A DNA stretch of 64,000 bases from Membranipora membranacea (taxonomy: Eukaryota > Bryozoa > Gymnolaemata > Cheilostomatida > Membraniporidae), in contig OU612074.1 of the NCBI GenBank assembly GCA_914767715.1, positions 2,805,501-2,869,500 of the forward strand. The letters run 5' to 3'. This document shows positions 1 through 10,364 of the stretch, in pieces. Each line of letters begins with the position of its first letter. Within the stretch, counting starts at the first letter, position 1. Below the pieces are notes generated by a model. It had not been told where the DNA came from. It did no database searches and saw nothing but the letters and a program-made list of their open reading frames with translations. The position numbers and the translations under genes are program-made.

Positions 1-3000
1 GCCTTAATTGAATCATTACACCAGATTACCCAAAACTGTTAAGACATGTCAGAGGTCGAGAAAATTTGTTTTCAGCTTAAAGATCAAGAAATTTTGCATG
101 AGTTACTTACTCCTGGTAATCCCTAGTCAGAATCTGCGGGTCCACATTTACTAAGACACACCTCTGCCAGCTACAACAACATTGCAATACAAACGATATA
201 AAAATGTTAATTGATTACTATTGTAGACTGATCTCAGAACATAGCTATGTAAGTGTCCATTAGCTCAGCAGCTCCGCATACAGGACTGGTCAAGTTAGAT
301 CTAAGTTTCCTGCCTGTTCTGTTGACAAGTTTTTAACAAAACCACTATGTCAAGGTCAAGGTTTAGTCAGTAGATTAGGAGCATGTGATGAATAATTCAG
401 GTGAAATGGGTCAATAGATAGACTTTTGTGGGTTGCCCACCAGTTCTTCTCTGATTTAATGAGGAGTACGGTCAACAGATAGACTGTGATTAAAAGGTAG
501 GGAATTTGACGGTTGCCCACAAGTTCTTCTCAAATACCATTTAGGTCGACGCTGCTTTGATTAACGAGTTTTTAGAGAATCATACAATCAAATTTGAGTG
601 ACTCACCTGTTCTCTTCAAGAAACCTTTTCCTGATTACATCTACTTCTTTTTCAGGGTCACGGATACACAGCTGATGATATGCGCTTCCTTTCATTATCT
701 GTGCCAGATTGAGATCATATTCCACCTCCAGCATCTCGAGTAAATCGATGATGTCACTGTTAAAGTAAAACTTAAAGCTAAATTTGTCTTTTTAAGCCAC
801 TTCGATACAATATCCCTCACCATAGAAAAGGTAGGGCAAAACACTTCCACCCAGAAGCTGACATCAGATCATTTGCAGTAGACCCAGAAGGTAGCCTATG
901 TTGAAGTTAATCGATAGGAATGAAAACATTCACACATGCGTTTTTTAAATCGGCTGGGGTTTGCCAATCTGGTATGCGATTAACAGTGATATTATATTTG
1001 CACTTCAAGCCTCATCGCATCTACTGAAAGTCCTATATCAAGTCTGCAGGTCCTTGTTGGTGATGATGTCTTACCACTTACTAGGTGACAGCTTGGAGCT
1101 GAGCGAAAGCGTGTACAGCTCCCATATGTGGTGATTCACGAGTTGGTATTTGTGTTTGCAGTTTATGGACACCGTCCATACATTGAAGAGCCGCAATGAG
1201 GTCCCTTCAAAGTAAGAGAAAACAGGACTGTGATTGTAGTTATTGTTTTGGTATCCAATTAATGAGGGTTGGGTAAAATTTCACTGGGACTTGGAGATAT
1301 CCAGTAAAGAATGGTTATACTGGTGTACTTTATATATCAATTACCGTGTACTCGTCTTCTGATTGACTCATGGAAAGACAAGCTGCCAAGTTCGAAAGAA
1401 AGCTAAGACACACCCAGGGTCCCAGAAATGCCCATGTATGTTCCAATAACCTCAATACGTACGCTAAGTTGATGGGGGTTGCGATGATGAAGTAAAATGA
1501 GCACATGTCTTGGATTAGTGAATAGGAGGTTGCCTAATTAGTGCCAAAATTAAACTTTTTATATTGTTATACTTTGTTTGGGGATGGTGAGATGACGCAA
1601 TAGCTGAGCAGACTAGCTTTTCGCTGACAGACAATTGGTGTCACAGGAGTTGTGGGTTTGAGTTCATCTGGGGCATCGCAGAATGAAAAAACAATTATCA
1701 ATGATTAGAGCTACGAATATGAACCAGAAACAAGTGAAACGAACAAATTTAAAATTTGAGCAAAAACTTAAATTTATGAAATTTTATGGAACATCCGTGG
1801 CTGCGTGAACAAGGCTAGGTCAAAACTTGTAGAACAATTTTAGGAGGTTTCAAGCATGTCATAAATGCGCTGAACATTTTTGTTTTTTTTTTCTAATTAT
1901 TTTCACGTAGAATGAAATTAATTTCCATTGGTAAATAATGTATATGAGCTTTACTTTTTGTCAAAATTTACATCATAAATTTGCTTACTACCACCGACTA
2001 TAGACAACTTCAGTCTGCTTGTTGAGAACACAACAAATTTTTCGACCAGTAATTTGACCTCTAACTTTAATTAAGTTACACTATGCTTCATCTCGAGTCG
2101 CCCACATTCAATACAAGAGGAACCAACCTCTATCTGGGTGGAAACTAAAACTCACTTACATTCTGGTTATGCGCGGTTGGGCATGGTGACACCAGTAGAA
2201 TATCAAGGCTATCTTTAGTTGGTATCCTTCATAAGACCACCGACGACAACCCTTTTTTTGTTCGTCAGTCAGCTGAAGAATATCCCTTACTTCATCCCGA
2301 GTCCAAGGTTCTCCGTTCTCGTGGTTAGGATATAGCTTCTCCATAATTTCATTGTCAGCTGGAACAATGCTCATCTTCATCTCACTCCCCTGCCATTCTT
2401 TCACATTGAACTTGGTTTTTGCCATAGACGTTTTCAACTTAACAAAACAGTATAATGCAGTGCGAACTGCTAATCCACATGATAAAGAGCTGGGTTGGCT
2501 CAGGTCTTCCATCTAAAAGTGTAATTAATCGTTAGATGTTAGGTATACTTGCACAGTCACACCTTACAGCTTCCTGGTCAAAAACTTTACTCAACCTCAT
2601 CAACAATAACAACAAGCACACATTTTCTTTACATCACTATAAATCACTACAGAGGGTCCCAGCAATATGCCATGTACACTGTGTTGCACAGGGTGGCAAT
2701 GGCGGAATGGAATGAGCTGTGTTATGAGAGTGAATGACTCCGTGTAGTGAATAGCGGGCCTTGTAATTAGTGCCATCAACCCATTACATTTTTGGAAATA
2801 GTGAGATGGCGCAGGAGTGGTGGGTTCGAGCCACCAGCTTTCTTGGGTATAAGTTCTATGCAACTATGCAATAGAATTGCTGTAAGTACCAGTGTCTTAT
2901 ATATTCACTTCACTGCTATCTAATATAAATTACACCCTCAATACCAACTTTCACTAGCTGAGCTGGGATTCAGCGTAAAGAGCATTAATGTCCTATATAT

Positions 3001-5780
3001 TCACTTCACGGCTTTCTGCTAGCTAACATATAGTTCAAAACGATCACCGGCTGACGTGAGATTAAGCGCAAAGAGACAAGCTTCGAGTAAATGTTCGAAA
3101 TATATTAACTCTTCTAGTATAATTGAGGTCTAAAGTTTGAGGGCCTTAACCTGCCCTATAGAATCAAGGCAACAACAAAAAAGTGCCGATTTAAATATGT
3201 GACAAGGCAACTATGCAAGCTTTAAAGTTTGACACACAGACCTCAAGTGTCATATTATTTCAGCTTTTGTATTTACCTGTGGCTGTAGGACATCACATTG
3301 TGTTTCGCCTTCTTCAAAGAACAACTTGAGAATCCTGACAGGCACCCTACTAACTCTGTATTTCCTCCAGAACCTTTTACTGAAGTTGATGTATGGTCGC
3401 TCTATTGCAGAAAAAATCATATTCATGACTATTAAAGGAAAATAAGACTCCCTATTGACCTTCTCAATTACAGTTAGCTATAATGCTTTACAGATAATCA
3501 TATTATGGAAGGTGTGTTTTTCTGGGTGAATTTAAATCTTTTGCTAATGATCATTGAGTGCACATATCTAAAATACCTCTAGTACAAACACAGCTGTGAT
3601 CATGGCATCACAAGAAATGATGTGCAATATACTCAACTGTGAAACTTTGATTAATCAGATTGACAAAGATGGGTATCTTCCTCCTTGCGCATACCTTGCA
3701 AACTGCCAACAACGTCATTTGGGTTGTACTCAGCGCCGTCTCCATCCTCATAACCATTTCCATCTTCAGCGCCGGTTCCAACTTCAGCACTGTCTCCAAC
3801 ATCTCTCTGTCTCTGTCTCTCATTTGGGTTGTACTCAGCTAGAATCTTATGCAACCTTTCACTGAGTTGTCTTTGGTTGTCTCCGTCTATGTCTCCATCT
3901 TCAGCGCCATCGCCATACTGGGTGCGGACCATATCCTCAACTGTTTGAGATTGATCTTTATACTACCAGCAAAGACGAAATATGAAGCACTGTGTCATCA
4001 TCAATAATAAATTGTTTCGTATTTGCATTTTAAACAAGTATGTCAAATAATATATATTTATAAACATTTAGAAGAATTCTTTCTTACCAACTGGATGCGA
4101 TGCCATGCTGTTTAGAAATTTGTGGACAGGGAAAATCAATAACGAACAAACAGTACTCACCGTATTTATGACCCTGATGTGATTTTCTATATGGATCCCG
4201 ACTCCGAATATAAAATGTTTCTTTTCTAAGAACTTCTGAATGGTCTTCCACGGGTCATGTTTTTCAGATCCGATTGTTAAGGCCAGAAGAGGCAGCAAAT
4301 TGGAATGTATTTTATATTTGTCACATAAATCTTTAGCATAATATATGTGTACTTTGACGTCACTGATCCTACAAGTATTAATCAAACATTGCGGACATGA
4401 TAAAGCAAGCTGTATATTGTATGCATGACCAATGAGTTGTTATAAATTTAATACAAATTCCCCACTGATACTGATATAATATGATGCCTTCAGAAGCATC
4501 AGCCCAGTGACTTGTATAAACTCCCACTTATTGTCTCCCCTTGATCATATTTGTGCGATTGGTGGTCATTGATCCATGGGCATGTTCCATCTGTTGGTTC
4601 ACCAGTAAGAATGCAATAGGGATTTTCTGAGCGCTTCAACTGTTACTCACCAACATGAAATGCAAATCTAAAAGAAAGCCTAGAATGATTTGAGCAGAAT
4701 TATGTCTTACGGTTTTTTGAGTTCCTTGTTAAGCAGCTTTTCCATCAGCTCATTTGCCTGGATCACACCACCTTTTAAGTCACACAGTAAGAAATCGCTG
4801 TCATTACTGACTACAGGCCACCTGTGCTCACGGGCCAAACTTATGACCTTGGGATCAGCATCTCCATCTGCCATATATATCCTCACTGACTCCCGACTCC
4901 GCAGACAGTCTATGAAAACCTGCAGTGAATCAAAATTAATTTAAATGGCAGCAATATGCAATCTCCATTATGAATGAGGACAGTCAGGCTAAAAATTCAG
5001 TATCTCTTTCGTATTCCTGTTGTATCTGATGCTGGTGTTATGAGTCACAAAGAATGGCAATGCCAGGCAGCACTCACTGCCAGCTTAGAACAAGATACCT
5101 GGAGTTTTATTACAGGATCCTAAAAATTTCAACACAATTGTTTGGAAAGGTACCAAGGATGTTTAATTCTGGTTCATGCTCAAATAAAGTATATTTAATA
5201 ACTAAAAGTCCAAATTACCAGGTAACTCGTCTGCTGCTGAAATAAAGTAATCAAAGGGGTCACTAAGACTCAGGTATTTGTGAGATCGGGAGAGGAATCG
5301 GATCAGAGACAATATACGAGGAACAGTGCCTAACAAAGTAGCTTCATTCAGCTCCCAGCGACATTAAGGTGACACTGCAAAACTCACCTTGGATGTCAGG
5401 CAGGATTGATAGGGCTTTCTAACATCGATATCAGACCCGGTCGAGAGTTTCTTGATAGTCTGCAGATGTTGGTCACCACGTCTAAGTCGTCCCTCACTCT
5501 GATCTCTATCATACCCATCGAACACAACATAGCTGATAACTTTGAGTTCCTCTAGAGCCTCGAAGAAGCGATCAACATCAGAAGCGTACAAATCATACTC
5601 TCCACCATATTTCCCTTTGTATATTTTATTGCTGTGCTCGAAAAGATAAATCTTGAGATTGTTTCCATCAATAAGAATACTCCTTTGATCATCAGTATAA
5701 CCCTCAAAGCATTCGGTCAGTTTTTTAAGTTGCCTCAGGCGTTGATTAGATACAAATTCACTCAAATATTTGACACCCAT
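1..5780 (-). CDS. Asteroid (ASTE1)-like PIN/XPG-type nuclease, copy A (C-terminus beyond window)
   Basis: Exons on the minus strand are 5780-5388, 4919-4711, 4368-4161, 3962-3695, 3428-3277, 2512-2160 and 756-607. The last exon should begin at position 2 and run out of the window. Every junction is GT-AG and phases agree. By analogy with copies B and C the protein has about 635 aa, close to vertebrate ASTE1. The family start MGVKYL is used; an in-frame ATG lies 19 codons upstream. Acidic PIN/XPG-like residues are visible: LIDGNN (D38), FDGYD (D88, D91), ADGDAD (149-153) and SNDSDF (169-174), followed by an LLPLLAL helix typical of the family. The middle has an acidic Gly/Asp/Glu repeat (exon 4). 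Vertebrate ASTE1 is reported to act in DNA end processing; whether this copy is catalytic is inference. Confidence 0.85.
1579..1690 (+). mobile_element. tRNA-derived SINE copy, unit 1
   Basis: The segment GGTGAGATGACGCAATAGC resembles a tRNA 5' half with a degenerate A box, and GTGGGTTTGAGTTCATCTGG resembles a B box. It aligns along its length with the SINE at 59784-59937. The equivalents in units 2 and 3 are at about 12117-12225 and 22371-22480. Confidence 0.55.
2790..2890 (+). mobile_element. tRNA-derived SINE copy with internal deletion
   Basis: It has GTGAGATGGCGCAGG joined directly to a B box, GTGGGTTCGAGCCACC, then CTTTCTTGGGTATA as in the SINE tail at 59900. About 40 bp between the A and B regions are missing compared with the other copies. 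It is an intron resident of nuclease copy A. Equivalents are near 13335-13430 and 23588-23690. Confidence 0.5.
3695..3962 (-). repeat. Coding hexapeptide repeat in nuclease exon 4 (variable between copies)
   Basis: Exon 4 encodes imperfect six-residue blocks of the type GDSAEV / GTGAED / GNGYED / GDGAEY. The number of blocks differs: copy B (14142-14445) has two more blocks than copy A, and copy C (24493-24754) lacks two residues (RQ) just before the run. The blocks are acidic and probably disordered, acting as a linker between the nuclease core and the C-terminal part. Confidence 0.8.
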
Positions 5781-5859
5781 AATACTAGGTGCACAATGCA
5801 AAGTTATACACTGCCTAATACAGTTGACTATCTTCATTAATTTAGGCTTGCCTTATCTC

Positions 5860-7008
5860 ATGCAAAATATCAACAGATCCCAACTGAGAAACCAAAGGTA
5901 TGCACAGTCTTTAAACTTGTAGTCTTAGGAATTATATTAGCCTAAATTCTTCGGACTCAAGAGCCAAGTTGTATATTGTAACAAACGTTTGCATCATGGT
6001 TGTTGGGTGTGCAGTAAAGGCATAGAAAAATAACTCTTCATATTGTTCCTATTGGTCATTGAGACGCCCAAATCCAAGTGCTACAAGAGTTTTGTAGACC
6101 TAACTTAAAGCGTTATCAGTCCTAATCTATTGGGACAATTTATAACTCAATTTCTGATATCTGATAAATATTTTAACATATTACAGGAAAGATAAAACAG
6201 CTGATTTGAATGACTACGAAGACCTTGGGGTGGTAAGTCTGATTACTGCTGTTATCTCATGACCTTGACCTTGTCACACTTAGCCTGAGTTTAGTTGAGG
6301 ACTAGGCTCTTGCCAAATCGGGTAGTAAATTATCAGTCAGGTGCTCAAGATCCAATTAAATTAACCCAATCATTACAATGCAAATAAAAGATTCAGGAAT
6401 ATAAGCTGTTTCTTGCATTTTGGACACCTCTTTGCAAGAGAATTTATTTTCTTTTTGCAGTAGGGACAATTTTTCCATATTTTTACTGGACCACACCGTC
6501 TCATGGGGTTATGCTTCTTCCTGCTCTAATAAATGTAATATTATGATATTAGGATTGCCTCCCCACGATCAGTGAGAAGGCTCGCGAATCAATATGAATG
6601 AAAAATGCTTACAGCTCCAATATTTGTCAAATTGTTAAGACCCTTTTACTCAGGCTTCTTTGATATTTGCACCAAACACACCCGGATGAGGAGGTATAGT
6701 TGCGAGAATTTCAGTTAACCTCTTTATGCTGAATCTCATACCTCCACCGGAGCATAGAAAATCCCAAAGTCTAACTTACATAAAAAGTTTCAAATAGACA
6801 CAGAATGGCAAGCAGGTCTGTCCAGTATATGGTTACCTTATTTTTTATTTATTTATTTATAATATTTATATTTATAATATTTATAAGTGTCCTTTTACTC
6901 TTCCAGACTAAAACCGAGGATGATGACGCTGAGTATTACGGGGATGATTATGATAGAGAAGCTGAAGACTGGGAGGATCTGCATCTCCGATTGGGCGTAA
7001 ATCTTTGA
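5860..7008 (+). CDS. Candidate small acidic protein, divergent from nuclease copy A
   Basis: Three candidate exons, 5860-5897, 6187-6232 and 6907-7008, have good donors (GTATGC, GTAAGT) and acceptors (TTACAG, TTCCAG), and they join in phase to a 61-aa reading frame. The tail is strongly acidic (TEDDDAEYYGDDYD). Its ATG lies 79 bp from the nuclease ATG on the other strand, so the two genes could share a bidirectional promoter. The alternative is an unspliced frame from ATG 6805 that reads the same acidic tail behind a hydrophobic stretch encoded by AT-rich DNA. The family is not recognised and no function is assigned. Confidence 0.4.
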
Positions 7009-7658
7009 ATTGAGAAAAGTAGTTGTGACCATGCGGATCTACTCGACCCGTGCCAGCGAATTTACTTTTATTTGGATGGTAATTTTTATAACTTTGATAT
7101 TTTAGATTTTAACTGTTGGAGCACAAAGTAAAGCTCTATTACTTTGCCGGGTATCCCTGCACAGTATCATATTACAGAGTATCGATATTTTCATCAGTGA
7201 ACAGATTGATCTATTTATTTGACTATGATTCTGACTCTCAGCACTGTCCGCATGAGTGAAAATAGAATAACTGTTTGATATTAAATAGAGCATTGTACCT
7301 ATAGCTTTATTATATTGTTGCCATATTTTCATATTTTAATACATTAGGAGATCTTAGGCAGCATGACTTGTTTGCACTAATCTAACGGAGAAAAAACATA
7401 GTTTGATGTTACCAGATTTATTGAGGTCGACAATTCAGTGAGAAAAGCAAGGTCAAGCTGATGCTTTCCTGAATAAAATCAAACAGACCAATTACAAGAT
7501 GGAGTCTATGATATATTTGTCACATTGTATTCACACACTGTCTCCAATGCACATGAGTCTTTACTACAGTAAAGGCAGCAAAGCCGGTGGGACGGTGAGC
7601 CATCAAAAATAAAATAAAACCAAGCAGTGAAAAACTTTATTGACCGCATTTGTTAGTC

Positions 7659-8148
7659 TTAAATGACTCTCCTACATTTAGGACACCGATAACTACCTGC
7701 TTGGGCATTTATTGTGTGTTTGCAGTGAGAGCAAACCTTAAAATCTCCACACAGGATTGTTGAGTTGTGCTTCTGCAAGCATTTATCACACCATTGAGTT
7801 GCTCCTGCTCCTTCTCCAACAACTCGAGAAGGTATCTTGAATCCGCCCCTTTGCCATGAAAGCTTATTACCCTATTATACTGTTAAAATAATCAGAGCAT
7901 GGTTGAGTTTGTCCTGCTAGACGAGATGAGGACAATTCTTGTTTTTGTGGAAGTAACACCCTAGCTATACCAGGCTGAATGAAATTTTCACTGTGATCCC
8001 GGTTGTTATTCTTTTCATCGGCTGTAAATCCTGGTCACTCTTCCCAATAACCATATTTCCAAATATGAGGTCCAATGAACCAGCAAAAATCTTTTCCATT
8101 TTTATTATTGTACAATCAGACTTCAATAAATTTGAGATTGCATTATAC
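7659..8148 (-). CDS. Unrecognised protein with C-terminal zinc-ribbon-like cysteines (partial model)
   Basis: Two exons can be joined in phase, 8148-7971 and 7871-7659; an earlier start exon was not found. The last 50 residues are cysteine-rich with four CxxC or spaced Cys elements: WCDKC, LCGDFKVCSHC and YRCPKC, followed by RRVI and TAA. A polyadenylation signal AATAAA follows (complement of 7635-7642). The order of Cys pairs suggests two zinc-binding knuckles. Comparison with unit 2 shows offsetting indels near the exon junction (GNKLSWQRGG here against GISYHDKYGG there), so one or both copies may already be decaying. No family assigned. Confidence 0.45.
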
Positions 8149-8347
8149 CTACCAAGTCGCAGCACTGAGTTACATTGTTGTTTGGCTCTCTAAGTTTTAA
8201 GTCTACCAGACACAGATTTAAAAACAGCAAATGTAAAATGAGTGACTGATAATGCAATAGCTATCGATCCCAAATCAACATCGATGATAGAATATTCCAG
8301 ATTGAAGTGAACAGTGATTTTATTAGTTTTACTCACCGGTCTACGTC

Positions 8348-9975
8348 TTTTTTTTTGGTTCTCTGTTTATTGTCTAAGTAATTAAAATTTAGTAGGTAAG
8401 ACTAAAAATGAAAAACAATAAAAAAACAAAAGGAGTGCCAGATATTCCGAGACTAGAGTTGAGGCAATCCTGTTCCAGAAGTCCATCCTCCACGCGGCCG
8501 ACGCAGACCACCGCAGGCCGACGCAGACCACCGCAGATGCAGGCCCCTCACGGAGCCGGAGTCGATACTTCATCCCAGAGGCGAGCCGCCAGGGCTCCCT
8601 TGAAGGCCTGCAGAGGAAGATCAAGCATACCCAGAGCATAGCCAGATAGCAGCTCAACACCAGAGTAGAATATCGATCTCCTCCCCTTTTCAGTTTTAAT
8701 TTGAGGTAGTTTTAAAATTTTGGATTTGTTTCTAGTATTACAATCATGGTAAATTTTCAGAGTTTTCAATAAATTTTCATCATTCATTAGCAGATTATAC
8801 ATGAAAACAATTAATCGATACTTGAAAAGCATATTTATAGGCATAATATAGAATTCTCGAAATTTATATGTAATCGAAGAATTTGGTGGTTTTTTAAAAA
8901 TAACTCTCAGTGCCTTTTTTTGGCACACTAGGACTTGCAACAAAGCGGCATCGGAAGCGTGACCCCAGAATTCCAGTCCATATAAAATGTGGGGGTAAAT
9001 GAAAGTATAAAAGACATTGATCATCAATTTTTGGTCTAGGGAGTCCGATAGACACACAGCACCTTAAAGAGCCTGGATCCACGATAAGCAACCTCGGCCA
9101 GCAGTGATTCAGCACCATGCAACAGCACCACCTCAACTCTAGCCTCAAATTTCTGGTTGATATATATACAAACACCCCCGCCACGGGTGGTTTTACGTGA
9201 GCTACAAAATAAATTACAACCAGGCAAGTTAAACTGGTCAGTATAATCATCAGGTAAAAGCCATGTTTCGCTGAGAACAATACATGAAAATTCTACGTCT
9301 AGCTTTGATAAAAACAACTGAAGCAGATCAAACTTATCAGTCAGACTCCTAATATTCAGATGCAATAGTGAAAATGCTCTATGAAAGACAAAATCATTAA
9401 TACATTCAGGTTTGACTCGTGACAAATGCTCAACATATTGATCAACATTCGGTGTGTGAGGCGCCATACTGTGTAAATGTTCCTGTGTAGTTGGTTTTTA
9501 CTCAGGAGTGTAACTTCTACTTTAGCTTCGAGAGGTCGGCACTTGATCTTATTTGCAGGACGTCACTGTTGCTATCCTTCTTCATGCAGATGTTGCCGTG
9601 ATATGTCCAGATGCTTAGATAATTTAGCTCCTTACGCCTCTCGAGGGCCTGGCGGAATAGCTCATGCTGCTTCTCATCCAATACTTCATTGATATATATT
9701 TTTTTTTTATCACCACTGAGTCCGAGAGATTCAGTTGTGATTCCTTTCGTCTGGAGTTGTCTTTTTGCTTGATATAACTTGTCTCTCATTATCTGGGAAT
9801 GGAACTCCACGTAAATGTTTCTGTTCTTGGTACGATACGCTTTTATAAGGTCTGCTTCTGTAATGCTGACTTCCATTTTGGCAGCTAGCGCAGTAACGAT
9901 AGCAAGGGGTTTTTCATGTGGTGTAACAGGTATGCCAGATAATGTTAGATCGAGGTAAGACTTCTCTTTGTGCAT
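8348..9975 (-). mobile_element. Non-LTR retrotransposon (LINE) remnant with internal deletion, unit 1
   Basis: On the minus strand three parts follow in order. An ORF1-like frame (9975-9517) has a C-terminal block ELNYLSIWTYHGNICMKK like that of invertebrate LINE ORF1 proteins. The N-terminus of an APE-type endonuclease (9467-about 9050) has LNIRSLTDKFD and LSETWLL. The extreme C-terminus of a reverse transcriptase ORF (about 9050-8554) has YPHILYGLEFWG and QKKALRVI. The whole reverse-transcriptase core is missing at a junction near 9045. The 3' end shows a poly(A) signal and an A-tract (T-run at 8348-8356). The element cannot be autonomous. Confidence 0.82.
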
Positions 9976-10364
9976 CTTATCGGGTCTGAAAATGTCAATA
10001 TAACACTCAATATCATAAAAGTTATTAATATATACACTTTACCCATTATAGGTTGTGCAACTTTCTTCTTGGGGATAACCCTCCTAGGACAGGTTCCTGT
10101 ATATAGGAAGTATTAAGCCAGCACACATGAGTCTATATTGGCCATAATGATGGTCATGCTTTTTATATACCACCGAATGAACTGAACAACAACAACAACG
10201 AACTCTGAATTAGGGATTATTTTTTTTTTAGTATTAGGTTTCTGCGATAATTAATTGATAATCAATCAAATTATTTCAAACGTGATAAAAAACGCAGCGG
10301 TGTGGTCTGTAAGTCCATGCATGAGCGCCAAGACTAGAGTAGCAACCACCCAATTGAAGAAAAC

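Noticed and set aside
4651-4667. A 17-nt segment with good acceptor and donor between nuclease exons 2 and 3 (TTTTAG before, GTGAG after)
   Set aside because: Including it shifts the frame and breaks exon 3; skipping it joins exon 2 to exon 3 in phase in all three copies.
4690-4944. Plus-strand frame of 84 codons rich in Ser, identical in units 1 and 2
   Set aside because: It is the antisense shadow of nuclease exon 2, which has the family motifs on the minus strand.
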